The notes under the pieces were generated by a model. It made no database searches. It worked only from the letters and a program-made list of their open reading frames with translations, and was not told where the DNA came from. From Lepidurus packardi (lineage: Eukaryota > Arthropoda > Branchiopoda > Notostraca > Triopsidae): a stretch of DNA of 64,000 nt. This document shows positions 11,501 through 21,598 of this stretch, piece by piece. Each line of letters starts with the position of its first letter. Position 1 is the stretch's first letter. Made by a program: the position numbers and the translations under genes. The stretch is from the NCBI GenBank assembly GCA_023053545.1, contig JAKZAN010000005.1:682001-746000 (forward strand), read 5' to 3'.

Positions 11501-14500
11501 GTCAGTAATTAATTAATTTAGTCAGTAATTCATTAATTAAGTCATAAGTCATTAGTTATTTCAGTAATTCATGAATTAAGTCCGTAATACATTATTTAAG
11601 TCAGTAATTCATGAATTAATTCAGAAAATCATGTATTAAGTCAGTCATCCATGAATTAAGTCAGTAATTCATATAATTAAGACAGTAATTCATGAACTAA
11701 GTCAGTAATTCATGAACTAAAGTCAGTAATTCAAGAATTAAGTCTGTATTTCTTGAATTAAGTCAATAATTCATGAATTAAGTCAGTAATTCATGAACTA
11801 AGACAGTAATTCATGAATTAAGAAAGTAATACATGAATTAAGTCAATAATTCGTGACGTAAGTCAGTATTTCATGAATTAAGTCAGTAATTCATGAATTA
11901 AGTCAGTAGTTCATTAATTTAGTCAGTAATTCATGAATTATGTCAGTAATTCATGAATTAAGTCAGTAATTCATTAATTAAGTCAGTAGTTCATGACTTA
12001 AGTCAGTAATACATGAATTAAGTCAGTAATTCATTAATTAAGTCAGTAGTTCATGACTTAAGTCAGTAATTCATGAATTAAGTCAGGAGATCATTAATTT
12101 AGTCAGTAATTCATCAATTAAGTCAGTAAGTCAGTAATTAAGTCAGTAATTCATTAATTATGTCAGAAATTCATGAATTAAGTCAGTAGTTCATGAATTA
12201 AGTCAGTAATTCATACAATTAAGGCAGTTATTCATGAAGTAAGTCACAAAATCGTGAATTAAGTCAGTAATTCAAGAATTATGTCAGTATTTCAAGAATT
12301 AAGTCAATAATTCATGAATTAAGTCAGTAATTCATGAATTAAGTTATTAGTTCATGAATTAGGTCATTAACTCATTAATTAAGTCAGTTATTCATGAACT
12401 AAGACATTAATTCATGAACTAAGAAAGTAATTCATGAATTAAGTCAGTAGTTCATTAATTAAGTCAGTAGTTCATGACTTAAATCAGTAATTCATGAATT
12501 AAGTCAGGAGTTCATTAATTAAGTCAGTAATTCATTAATTATGTCAGTAAATCATGAATTAATTCAGTAATTCATGAATTAAGTCAGTAGTTCATTAATT
12601 TAGTCAGTAATTAATGAATTAAATCACTAATTCATGGATTAAGTCAGTAATTCATGAATTAAGTCAGTAATTAATTAATTTAGTCAGTAATTCATTAATT
12701 AAGTCATAAGTCATTAGTTATTTCAGTAATTCATGAATTAAGTCCGTAATACATTATTTAAGTCAGTAATTCATGAATTAATTCAGAAAATCATGTATTA
12801 AGTCAGTCATCCATGAATTAAGTCAGTAATTCATATAATTAAGACAGTAATTCATGAACTAAGTCAGTAATTCATGAACTAAAGTCAGTAATTCAAGAAT
12901 TAAGTCTGTATTTCTTGAATTAAGTCAATAATTCATGAATTAAGTCAGTAATTCATGAACTAAGACAGTAATTCATGAATTAAGAAAGTAATACATGAAT
13001 TAAGTCAATAATTCGTGACGTAAGTCAGTAATTCATGAATTAAGTCAGTAATTCATGAATTAAGTCAGTAGTTCATTAATTTAGTCAGTAATTCATGAAT
13101 TATGTCAGTAATTCATGAATTAAGTCAGTAATTCATTAATTAAGTCAGTAGTTCATGACTTAAGTCAGTAATACATGAATTAAGTCAGTAATTCATTAAT
13201 TAAGTCAGTAGTTCATGACTTAAGTCAGTAATTCATGAATTAAGTCAGGAGATCATTAATTTAGTCAGTAATTCATCAATTAAGTCAGTAAGTCAGTAAG
13301 TCAGTAATTAAGTCAGTAATTCATTAATTATGTCAGAAATTCATGAATTAAGTCAGTAGTTCATGAATTAAGTCAGTAATTCATACAATTAAGGCAGTTA
13401 TTCATGAAGTAAGTCACAAAATCGTGAATTAAGTCAGTAATTCAAGAATTATGTCAGTATTTCAAGAATTAAGTCAAGAATTCAAGAATTAAGTCAGTAA
13501 TTCATGAATTAAGTTATTAGATCATGAATTAGGTCATTAACTCATTAATTAAGTCAGTTATTCATGAACTAAGACATTAATTCATGAATTAAGAAAGTAA
13601 TTCATGAATTAAGTCAGTAGTTCATTAATTAAGTCAGTAGTTCATGACTTAAATCAGTAATTCATGAATTAAGTCAGGAGTTCATTAATTAAGTCAGTAA
13701 TTCATTAATTATGTCAGTAAATCATGAATTAATTCAGTAATTCATGAATTAAGTCAGTAGTTCATTAATTTAGTCAGTAATTAATGAATTAAATCAGTAA
13801 TTCATGGATTAAGTCAGTAATTCATGAATTAAGTCAGTAATTCATTAAGTCAGTAATTCATGAATTAAGTCAGTAATTCATTAGTTAAGTCCGTTATTAA
13901 TTAATTAAGTCCACAATTCATGAAATGATTCAGTAATGCATGAAATTAAGTCAGTATTTCATTAATTAAGTCCGTAATTTATTAATTAAGTCCATAATTC
14001 ATTAACAAAGTCAGTAATTCATTAATTAAGTCAGTAGTTCATGACTTAAGTCAGTAATACATGAATTAAGTCAGTAATTCATTAATTAAGTCAGTAGTTC
14101 ATGACTTAAGTCAGTAATTCATGAATTATGTCAGGAGTTCATTAATTTAGTCAGTAATTCATGAATTAAGTCAGGAGTTCATTAATTTAGTCAGTAATTC
14201 ATGAATTAAGTCAGTATTTCATGAATTATGTCAGTAGTTCATTAATTTAGTCAGTAATTCATGAATTAAATCAGTAATTCATGAATTAAGTAAAAAAATC
14301 GTGAATTTAGTCAGTAATTCAAGAATTGTCAGTATTTCATGAATTAAGTCAATAATTCATGAATTAAGTCAGTAATTCATGAATAAGTTATTAGTTCATG
14401 AATTAGGTCATTAACTCATTAATTAAGTCAGTTATTTATGAACTAAGACATTAATTCATGAATTAAGAAAGTAATTCATGAATTAAGTCAGTAGTTCATT

Positions 14501-14907
14501 AATTAAGTCAGTAGTTCATGACTTAAGTCAGTAATACATGAATTTAGTCAGTAATTCATTAATTAAGTAAGCAGTTCATGACTTAAATCAGTAATTAATG
14601 AATTAAGGCAGGAGTTCATTAATTAAGTCAGTAATTCAGTAATTATGTCAGTAAATCATGAATTAATTCAGTAATTCATGAATTAAGTCAGTAGTTCATT
14701 AATTTAGTCAGTAATTCATGAATTAAATCAGTAATTCATGAATTAAGTCAGTAATTCATGAATTAAGTTAGTAATTCATGAATTAAGTCAGTAATTCATT
14801 AATTAAGTCAGTAATTCATGAATTAAGTAAGTAATTCATGAATTAAGTACGTAATTAATTAATTAAGTCCACAATTCATGAAATAATTCTTTAATTCATG
14901 AATTAAG
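8594..14907. repeat. Satellite A array, segment 2
   Basis: Continues the 20-bp array in the same orientation as segment 1. It contains the 1.16-kb higher-order repeat listed separately. Nothing else is seen here apart from variant monomers. Confidence 0.97.
10560..13850. repeat. Higher-order repeat of satellite A, period about 1.16-1.17 kb
   Basis: The rare string ATACAATTAAGGCAGTTATT recurs at 11051, 12213 and 13383, giving periods of 1162 and 1170 bp. The flanking monomer order is the same in each copy (for example GTCATTAACTCATT and GGAGATCATTAATTT blocks). Two full copies and partial outer copies are present. A short 60-bp duplication of the same string lies at 10990-11050. Confidence 0.85.
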
Positions 14908-15140
14908 TGTGGAGAACGATCATTTTAAACTTAATTCCGATGACTAAGCAAGACCATATTTCGCTGACCACATTTTGACGATATTTCGCCGACTTATAAT
15001 TCTCAGCTCATATCCAGGATGCCGAGCGTCAGATCACTAGCTAATTTCCTTCTCACGCATCCGGTCCATCTGTCTTATTTTACCCGAACATTCCCTCTGT
15101 TTATAATTTAGCCCATTCAGCAGATTCCACGCCAAACATG

Positions 15141-15150
15141 TATATAAACG
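15141..15150 (+). promoter_or_regulatory. TATA box in the 5' LTR of the miniature element
   Basis: TATATAAACG. Transcription would be expected to start about 25-30 bases downstream, close to the GGGGGG run at 15171. The same box occurs in the 3' LTR at 15991. Confidence 0.65.
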
Positions 15151-15175
15151 CTTGTTCTCCACATTGTTCAGGGGG

Positions 15176-15197
15176 GCTAGCAGGATCTCCTGCTAGC
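15176..15197 (+). promoter_or_regulatory. Hairpin at the predicted RNA 5' end
   Basis: Arms GCTAGCAGGA and TCCTGCTAGC, separated by two bases and further flanked by GGGGG and CCCC. It is repeated at 16026-16047 in the other LTR. It falls just after the predicted transcription start. Confidence 0.7.
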
Positions 15198-15370
15198 ACA
15201 GCCCCAGCCCACCAAACTTGACGAACAAACATTGTACCGACGAAAACTTGTACCGACGAAAATAGTGAATAAAGTTGTACGGTATTTTACCGTTGAGCGA
15301 AAAAAGAACTCACAGCCTTCCGCCCAACCGCTCAAAACAATTTAATCGCCCAAAACAGTTTCCTACAATT

Positions 15371-15386
15371 TGGTGTCAGAAGTGGG
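15371..15386 (+). promoter_or_regulatory. Primer binding site of the miniature element
   Basis: TGGTGTCAGAAGTGGG begins 3 bases after the LTR. It matches the complement of a tRNA-Leu 3' end (CCCACTTCTGACA plus CCA), from memory. Confidence 0.7.
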
Positions 15387-15542
15387 ATTCGCGTTAAAAT
15401 ACCGGCGGTTCAAATAAGTTTCCAATTAGTGCAAGTGTCCCACCTAGTTCAAAATCGTTCAAATTATTCAAATAGCCCAACGTGCCACAGTTCCACCGAA
15501 GTTTAAAAAAGTTTAGTTTTGTACGAATCCATTGTGCCTAAG

Positions 15543-15737
15543 ATGACGCCAACTCCTCCACCACCCGTAGGTGGAACAGAACACCACGACCACTACGACC
15601 TCTACGACCACAACCATGAATACGACCACTCCTGCTACACGTCCACGCTCGATGACTTTCCTGGGACAACCGATAAGCGACCCAACTATTTCAACCCAAC
15701 CCAGAAAACCCCAGAAAACCTGTACTACGGGACGTAG
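15543..15737 (+). pseudogene. Short gag-like leader fragment in the miniature element
   Basis: The internal region starts with an ATG at 15543 and a 64-codon frame (MTPTPPPPVGGTEHH...) ending just before the 3' LTR. An overlapping Thr-rich frame from 15571 runs on into the LTR. Neither shows a known domain. The position, directly after the leader, fits the first part of a gag whose remainder has been deleted. This is inference from position only. Confidence 0.4.
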
Positions 15738-15757
15738 TCTCTCAGAGAAGAATGCGA

Positions 15758-16217
15758 TGTGGAGAACGATCATTTTAAACTTAATTCCGATGACTAAGCA
15801 AGACCATATTTCGCTGACCACATTTTGACGATATTTCGCCGACTTATAATTCTCAGCTCATATCCAGGATGCCGAGCGTCAGATCACTAGCTAATTTCCT
15901 TCTCACGCATCCGGTCCATCTGTCTTATTTTACCCGAACATTCCCTCTGTTTATAATTTAGCCCATTCAGCAGATTCCACGCCAAACATGTATATAAACG
16001 CTTGTTCTCCACATTGTTCAGGGGGGCTAGCAGGATCTCCTGCTAGCACAGCCCCAGCCCACCAAACTTGACGAACAAACATTGTACCGACGAAAACTTG
16101 TACCGACGAAAATAGTGAATAAAGTTGTACGGTATTTTACCGTTGAGCGAAAAAAGAACTCACAGCCTTCCGCCCAACCGCTCAAAACAATTTAATCGCC
16201 CAAAACAGTTTCCTACA
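15758..16217 (+). repeat. 3' LTR of the miniature element
   Basis: 460 bp, with no difference from the 5' LTR that I can see. No clear polypurine tract precedes it; only a short GAGAAGAA stretch lies a few bases upstream. Confidence 0.93.
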
Positions 16218-16415
16218 TAAGTCAGTATTTCATTAATTAAGTCCGTAATTAATTAATTAAGTCCATAATTCATTAATAAAGTCAGTAATTCATTAATTAA
16301 GTCAGGAAATCATGAATTAAGTCAGTAATTCATGAATTAAGTAAGTCATTCATGAATTAAGTCAGTAATTCATGAATTAAGTAAGTCATTCATGAATTAA
16401 GTCAGTAATTCATAT
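16218..16415. repeat. Satellite A array, segment 3
   Basis: About ten 20-bp monomers between two LTR elements, in the same orientation as the other segments. Confidence 0.95.
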
Positions 16416-16663
16416 TGTGACGTTGTAATTAAGAAGGTGTATTGAATTGACAATAACAACGTCGAGGGGGTTCAACTAATGGTTAAGTATAAGGTGTTTA
16501 TTGATCAAAAGATTTAAGCCAACTGCCCTGCTGTCTAAGTTCTACTCCCCATGCCAAGTAATCGCGAAGCAAACAGGATAGAGTAGAATCGCACACCATC
16601 CGGTCTACGTGCAAAGCAACTAGATGTGCGGAAACAGCTAAGCATATTTTTTGCAACGTCACA
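16416..16663 (-). repeat. 3' LTR (minus-strand sense) of Gypsy-E
   Basis: 248 bp bounded by perfect 10-bp inverted ends TGTGACGTTG and CAACGTCACA. These are longer than the usual TG...CA. Confidence 0.93.
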
Positions 16664-16801
16664 TAATCCCTCTCTTAGTCTTGAACGTCCCGTTCAATCT
16701 ATCAAATTAACAATTCGGTTACTAATTGAAGATACATACGCTACAAAAATCACATATCAAAAGAAAACACGGCATAACTAATTAAACACAATGCTGCGCT
16801 T
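16664..16801 (-). other. Gypsy-E sequence between env-like frame and LTR
   Basis: 138 bp, AT-rich, with no open frame. A polypurine-like GGGA/AAGAGAGGG stretch lies near the LTR on the minus strand, at about 16666-16680 (AAGAGAGGGATTATG in that sense). Confidence 0.5.
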
Positions 16802-17485
16802 TCATGGTTCAGCGTCCACTCGCTCCAGCACCTGGTCTTCATGGTTTTTCATGCGACGGTCCAGTTGATCCAACCTCGCCACAAAAGAGCTGAGCCATCT
16901 TCGTAACTTAAAAAACTGCCATAAAGTTAACACTAATGGCACGCCGCACAAGCACAATGTGAAGATCGGAAGTCCGTAAGTTTTCAAATGATTTAGTTTT
17001 GCCATGAATGGAGGTTCTTCGAAATTTGGCGATCCCCTCTTGACGGCTTCTTGAAATTCTTTCCACGAAAGCTTCCACTGATTGTCTAATCTTTCACTTT
17101 GTTCTTTCAATGCTTTGGCCTCTTTTTTAAATTCCGTGCCCATATCAGGTATTGGGTTTGCCGTGGGGATAATCAAGCGTGAAGTGTTCAGAGTAAGTGC
17201 ATGCATTACTTGTTCTGGCACACGTGAAGCCACATGCATTGCGGTTCGAAACTTGCCGGTATAACGAAAGAGTCTGTATGCATGGAACAAGCTGATGGCA
17301 CTTCTAGTATTCCGGTCTCCTTCAACAATAAAGCTTTACTATGCCTAATTCCCGAAGAATAGGGCATCTGGAGACAAGACAGCACCATTTCAGTGGGTTT
17401 GGTTGCCACATACAACCATTTTCTGTTGTCCAGCCAAATTAATACTAAGGGAACAGCCTTATTTACGGTAATTCGGCATAATTTC
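16802..17485 (-). pseudogene. Env-like C-terminal remnant of Gypsy-E
   Basis: Two overlapping minus-strand frames (about 17485-17206 and 17290-16802) together look like the end of an insect retroelement envelope protein. First comes a Cys-containing stretch (ETGILEVP, then SACSMHTDSFVIPASF). A charged, probably coiled region follows (FKKEAKALKEQSERLDNQW), then one hydrophobic segment suited to membrane anchoring (TYGLPIFTLCLCGVPLVLTL) with a short basic tail. A frameshift lies around 17210-17230. The N-terminal part is gone, lost in the same deletion that removed RT-integrase. The env assignment rests on position after pol, the TM segment and general resemblance to F-type env C-termini. It is moderately secure. 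Confidence 0.6.
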
Positions 17486-17764
17486 TCAATTTTTTTTACG
17501 ATAATCCACGCAAAACCTCCAGCTACCGTCCTTCTTTTTTACTAGGACCACCGGGGACGACCAGGGGCTATTTGACGGCTCAATTACCCCTGCGTCCAGC
17601 ATCTCACTCACTTGATTACGAATCAACTCTTTTTCCCGAAATGCGCTCTTATACGGGGGCTGCGAAAACGGGTGGGCGCCTCCCGTTTCAATACTGAGTT
17701 CCGTGACGTTGGAACTACCTAGCTCATTGTTGCTTTTCGCGAAGCAATCCAAATATTTTTCCAA
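17486..17764 (-). pseudogene. RT N-terminal fragment of Gypsy-E
   Basis: 92-codon frame containing the classical start of Gypsy [20 protein letters not shown], then [23 protein letters not shown] and FCVDYRK. The frame stops immediately after the CVDYR motif, which is the internal deletion joint. The palm motifs LDL..GYHQ and YxDD are absent. It is separated from the protease frame by a one-base shift in an A/T-rich stretch near 17760. Confidence 0.88.
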
Positions 17765-18640
17765 AGTTTTTCTAACCCATTCTTTTGCTCTTCACTAAGT
17801 GCTGGGTCATACTGTGGCCTAAGGTCGTCAAGACTAACTGTACTACCTTCCACTTGGCCATCTGCTTCGGAAAAACTTTCGGCCTTCGATAAGACCATGT
17901 TCTGCGGTATCCACCGCGCTTGGCTACCAAAATTCGTTACAATGACTACACCCCTCCTGTCCTCAAAATTAGCTATAACCATACCCGTGCTCAGTCCTGT
18001 ATTTTCAAATACTTTTTGGCAAGGTTCTAGCAACACTTCTCTGGTGTTCTCCGATTCCGCGTGGTCATCTGCCAACTGAACGGCTACCGGTACCGCACTT
18101 CTGGCAGGTACTGTTAAACTAACAAGACTCACTACCGCGGCCTTCGGTGACGCCTGTCTCTGTTCACAAAGAACATCTTCCGGCAAAATGGTGTTGATTG
18201 GGTTACTGGACTCCTCCCTAGTAGCCGTCACCTCGTGACATCCATTGTCCCTAAAGTGGAAAGTTATGCGGCCTAGCTGCCTCAACAAATCGTTACCTAC
18301 GATTAAATCGGCCATGCCGTTGTTGAACACAGCAGCCTCGGTTGGCATAATTTTCCCCACCAGCTCGACATTAATTTTCAAGCTGCCCTGGACATCGACA
18401 AACTCACCGTTTGCCACCACTATTGGAGGTCCTGTCCATTTCTGAAGCCGCGCTCCAGTTTTAACTACCCAATCCGAACTAATCCCACTAATTGCTGCGC
18501 CAGTATCAATTATAGCCCCGGTCTTCACGTCATTGCAAGTTACCTCCACCCGAATCAGTCCAGAACTCGTATTTAACAACAGGGGGATGGGTTCTAACTC
18601 AGCGACAGAACCCCCTGTTACTGTCGCTTGGATGAGTTTA
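17719..18640 (-). pseudogene. Aspartic protease region of Gypsy-E pol
   Basis: Minus-strand frame whose first Met is at 18579; the open frame reaches back to about 18640, overlapping the end of gag in a different frame. A retropepsin active site is visible (AIIDTGAAISGISS, near residue 25 from 18579), with a flap/second-half signature MADLIVGNDLLRQLG. A linker leads to RT. The gag-pol overlap in a shifted frame fits normal frameshift expression. The end runs out of frame at 17719-17764. Confidence 0.82.
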
Positions 18641-18648
18641 AAGCATCG

Positions 18649-20165
18649 GCCGAGTTACTATCCGTCCCGGACGGTTTTTCTCCCGGCCCTGGCTGATTAC
18701 TGTCTGCCCAATTTGACTGTCTGATTTGACTGATTTGAGCTTTGCCATCACCTTGGGGTTTTTTTGGCGCCTTGCACATCCTAGCAATGTGACCAGGCTT
18801 ACGGCAATTATATCAAATGGGCTTCCCATCGGCCGTGCGCGATTTGTTAGTTCCCCGGCTACCCTTACCTTTTTGGGCGTTGAATCCATCGACTCCACTT
18901 AGGGATTCCACCAACTTTTGAACCAAATCCTCCAACTTCCCAAGGCGATCGCCTGCGGGATTTCCAGAAATTGCTGCAGCTGGTAACGCTCTAGCACTTT
19001 TATCTTCGGAAGACGAGTTATTGGCCTCTTTCTGCAGTCCCCAATCCCGACGTACATTAGCGCGCTCCATTCCTTGAACAATAAGATTCATTTTCGCTAA
19101 CAAATCTTCCGAGTCTTTTATGTCCATTGGATACACACGCTCCACCAGGGTAGGTTTTGCACCCCTTAACAACTCGTCGACTTTGGACTCTTCGTTCATC
19201 TTAGGGTCCAGTTCGTTACAAATGCGTAGCACATCCCAATAATACTGCTCGAAGGGTTCGTCCAAACCCTGGTAGCGTGAGCGAAGTCTCTCCTTAAGAT
19301 GTAACTTTCGGTTCTGTTTGATAAACGCCTTTCTAAAACCATCTTGTAGCTGAGTCCAGGATGTGGCAGATCTTGAATCAAACGGAAACTCCTGTTTGTA
19401 CCACGTCTTGGCCGGTCCAGTTAGACTCAAACCAAAATACGAGACCATGTCTTGGTCTGACCATCCATTGTATCGCGCCGCCTCTTCGAAGTCTTCGAGC
19501 CATTCCAGCGGGTCCTGGGATGCGGCATCCTAAAAACGAGGCGGTTGCACAGCCTTTCGGATTGCCCGTGGAGTAGACATTGTCGGAGTTACAGTTCTCA
19601 GAATTGGACTCGGAACAGGTAGCGGAGTCAGCGGTGGGTTCGGCACCAACAATGGAATTTGCACTGCTGGTGGGGCTTTAACGCTCGGTGTTGCAGCCAA
19701 TAAAGTTGGCAGAGTCTCTAACGAGATTAGGGCGTCGTCGACTTGAATATTTCGTCGCAAAGTTTCCTCGATACCTTCCGGTGATACAGGGAGTGGTGTC
19801 AACTCCGCATAGGGTTCTTCGTCAGTTGTGCGATCTCCCCTCGTTATGACAGGTGCCCGCGGAGTCTCGTCGGTGGTGCTGGCCGCACTCCCTGCTCGAG
19901 ATCGACTTAACGGTAATTCCCCCTCTGCAGCCTGCTCACCCCGAAGTCTGGCACTTTGCCGAATCGGACAGGGCAAGTTCGTTAACTGACTTGCGGCACC
20001 CTTAGGAATTTTACCACCACTCATGAAGGTACCGTCCACCACAAGTAAACGAAAGCCTAGTCCTTCAGCCACAGACTCCTCGAGTATGGCCCTTAAACAC
20101 CGTACAATCGCTTCGTCTTGTCCACACAGACTTAGCGTAACACACTTAACCATCTTACCCCGCAT
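18649..20165 (-). pseudogene. Gag of Gypsy-E, broken
   Basis: Read from the ATG at 20165 (20153 is also possible). A Pro/Thr-rich N-terminal part ends at an in-frame TAG (19530-19532). Beyond it the Retrotrans_gag-type region continues in the same frame (DPLEWLEDFEEAARYNGW, GPAKTWYKQEF, then EPFEQYYWDVLRICNELDP). At 18813-18815 a TGA replaces the first Cys of the CCHC zinc knuckle (YNCRKPGHIARMC follows). The frame then continues to a TAA near 18625. One zinc knuckle is visible. Confidence 0.8.
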
Positions 20166-20176
20166 CTCCACCAAAA

Positions 20177-20424
20177 TGTGACGTTGTAATTATGAAGGTG
20201 TATTGAATTGACAATAACAACGTCGAGGGGGTTCAACTAATGGTTAAGTATAAGGTGTTTATTGGTCAAAAGATCTAAGCCAACTGCCCTGCTGTCTAAG
20301 TTCTACTCCCCATGCCAAGTAATCGCGAAGCAAACAGGATAGAGTAGAATCGCACACCATCCGGTCTACGTGCAAAGCAACTAGATGTGCGGAAACAGCT
20401 AAGCATATTTTTTGCAACGTCACA
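20177..20424 (-). repeat. 5' LTR (minus-strand sense) of Gypsy-E
   Basis: 248 bp with the same 10-bp inverted ends. On the minus strand it is followed after 3-4 bases by TGGTGGAGATGCGGGG (about 20159-20174), the expected primer-site position. I could not assign that to a tRNA with confidence. Confidence 0.93.
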
Positions 20425-21279
20425 ATATAATTAAGACAGTAATTCATGAATTAAGTCAGTAATTCATGAATTAAGTTAGTAATTCATGAATTAAGTCAGT
20501 AATTCAAGAATTAAGTCAGTATTTCTTGTATTAAGTCAATAATTCATGAATTAAGTCAGTAATTCATGAATTAGGTCAGTAATTCATTAATTAAGTCAGT
20601 AATTCATGAACTAAGACAGTAATTCATGAATTAAAAAAGTAATACATGAATTAAGTCAATAATTCATGACTTAAGTCAGTAATTCATGAATAAAGTCAGT
20701 AATTCATGAACTAAGTGAGTAGTTCATTAATTTAGTCAGTAATTCATTAATTAAGTCAGTAATTCATGAATTAAGTCAGTAATACATTAATTAAGTCAGT
20801 AGTTAATAACTTAAGTCAGTAATACAGGAATTAAGTCAGTAATTCATTAATTAAGTAAGCAGTTCATGACTTAAGTCAGTAATTCATGAATTAAGTCAGG
20901 AGTTCATTAATTAAGTCAGTAATTCATTAATTAAGTCAGTAATCCATGAATTAAGTCAGTAATTGATGAATTAAGTCAGTAATTTATGAATTAAGTCAGT
21001 AATTCATGTATTAAGTCAGAAATTCAGTAAATAAGTCAGTAATTCATTAATTAAGTCAGAAATTCATGAATTAAGTCAGTAATTCATTAATTAAGTCAGT
21101 AATTCATTAATTAAGTCAGTAATTCATTAGTTAAGTCAGTAATTCATGAATTAAATCAGAAAATCATCAATTAAGTCAGTAATTATTTAATTAAGTCAGT
21201 TATTCATGAATTAAGTCAGTAATTATTTAATTAAGTCAGTAATTATTTAATTAAGTCAGTAATTCATTAATTAAGTAAG
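20425..21279. repeat. Satellite A array, segment 4
   Basis: 20-bp monomers. From about 20895 this is the left copy of the 1.9-kb duplication. Confidence 0.96.
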
Positions 21280-21598
21280 TGCTAAGTTCAAACTTTTATT
21301 TTAATTGGTAGCGTATTGCTTTATTGAGTAGAGAAAGATTCGCACAAATGACGCAATGGACACAACACAAAACGAAACACTGGTAAACTTTCCTGTCCAC
21401 TACATTAATCGACTCGTGATCAGGTCATAACGACTACTCTACGACGACTACTCCCTCCTTCGCAATACCTACGTTTTTTATACTAACTCTTTCCCTTGAC
21501 CTTTCAATACCTGTCCCTGACCTTAATCTTGCATACTTCTTGCTATAAGGTCAAGAATGACAAAAACGAATCATCAGAATGACGAAAACCTATCATCA
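21280..21598 (-). mobile_element. Solo LTR, 319 bp, copy 1
   Basis: Unique 319-bp block TGCTAAG...ATCATCA inside satellite, with a near-perfect 5-bp duplication (GTAAG left, GTAAA right). Read on the minus strand it has TATAAAAAACG and, further on, CAATAAAGC, a sensible promoter and poly(A)-signal order. It is therefore most likely a minus-strand solo LTR. No internal region is present. Confidence 0.75.

Larger units (their letters stand above)
14908..15367 (+). repeat. 5' LTR of the miniature element
   Basis: 460 bp, TGTGGAGAACG...TCCTACA. It contains a TATA box (TATATAAACG at 15141), a strong hairpin at 15176-15197 and AATAAA at 15268-15273. These give a plausible U3-R-U5 order on the plus strand. 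Confidence 0.93.
14908..16217 (+). mobile_element. Miniature LTR retrotransposon (TRIM-like)
   Basis: 1310 bp in all: two 460-bp LTRs around only 390 bp of internal sequence, flanked by a TAAG duplication (14904-14907 and 16218-16221). It has a primer site but no protease, RT, RNase H or integrase, so it must be mobilised in trans. The two LTRs appear identical over all 460 bases on reading. This marks it as the youngest insertion in the window, or as recently gene-converted. Confidence 0.92.
16416..20424 (-). mobile_element. Deleted env-bearing Gypsy-like LTR element (Gypsy-E)
   Basis: 4009-bp element on the minus strand with 248-bp LTRs, flanked by an ATAT duplication (16412-16415 and 20425-20428). 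Order along the minus strand: LTR, leader, gag, protease, first part of RT, a large deletion, the 3' end of an env-like frame, LTR. The RT core, RNase H, integrase and env N-terminal part are missing. LTRs differ at about 3 of 248 positions. Several nonsense and frameshift changes leave no working protein. It is an old, broken copy; nothing here is functional. Confidence 0.88.

Noticed and set aside
15571-15828. A Thr-rich 85-aa ORF as a gene
   Set aside because: It extends into the 3' LTR and overlaps the leader frame. Low complexity with no domain.
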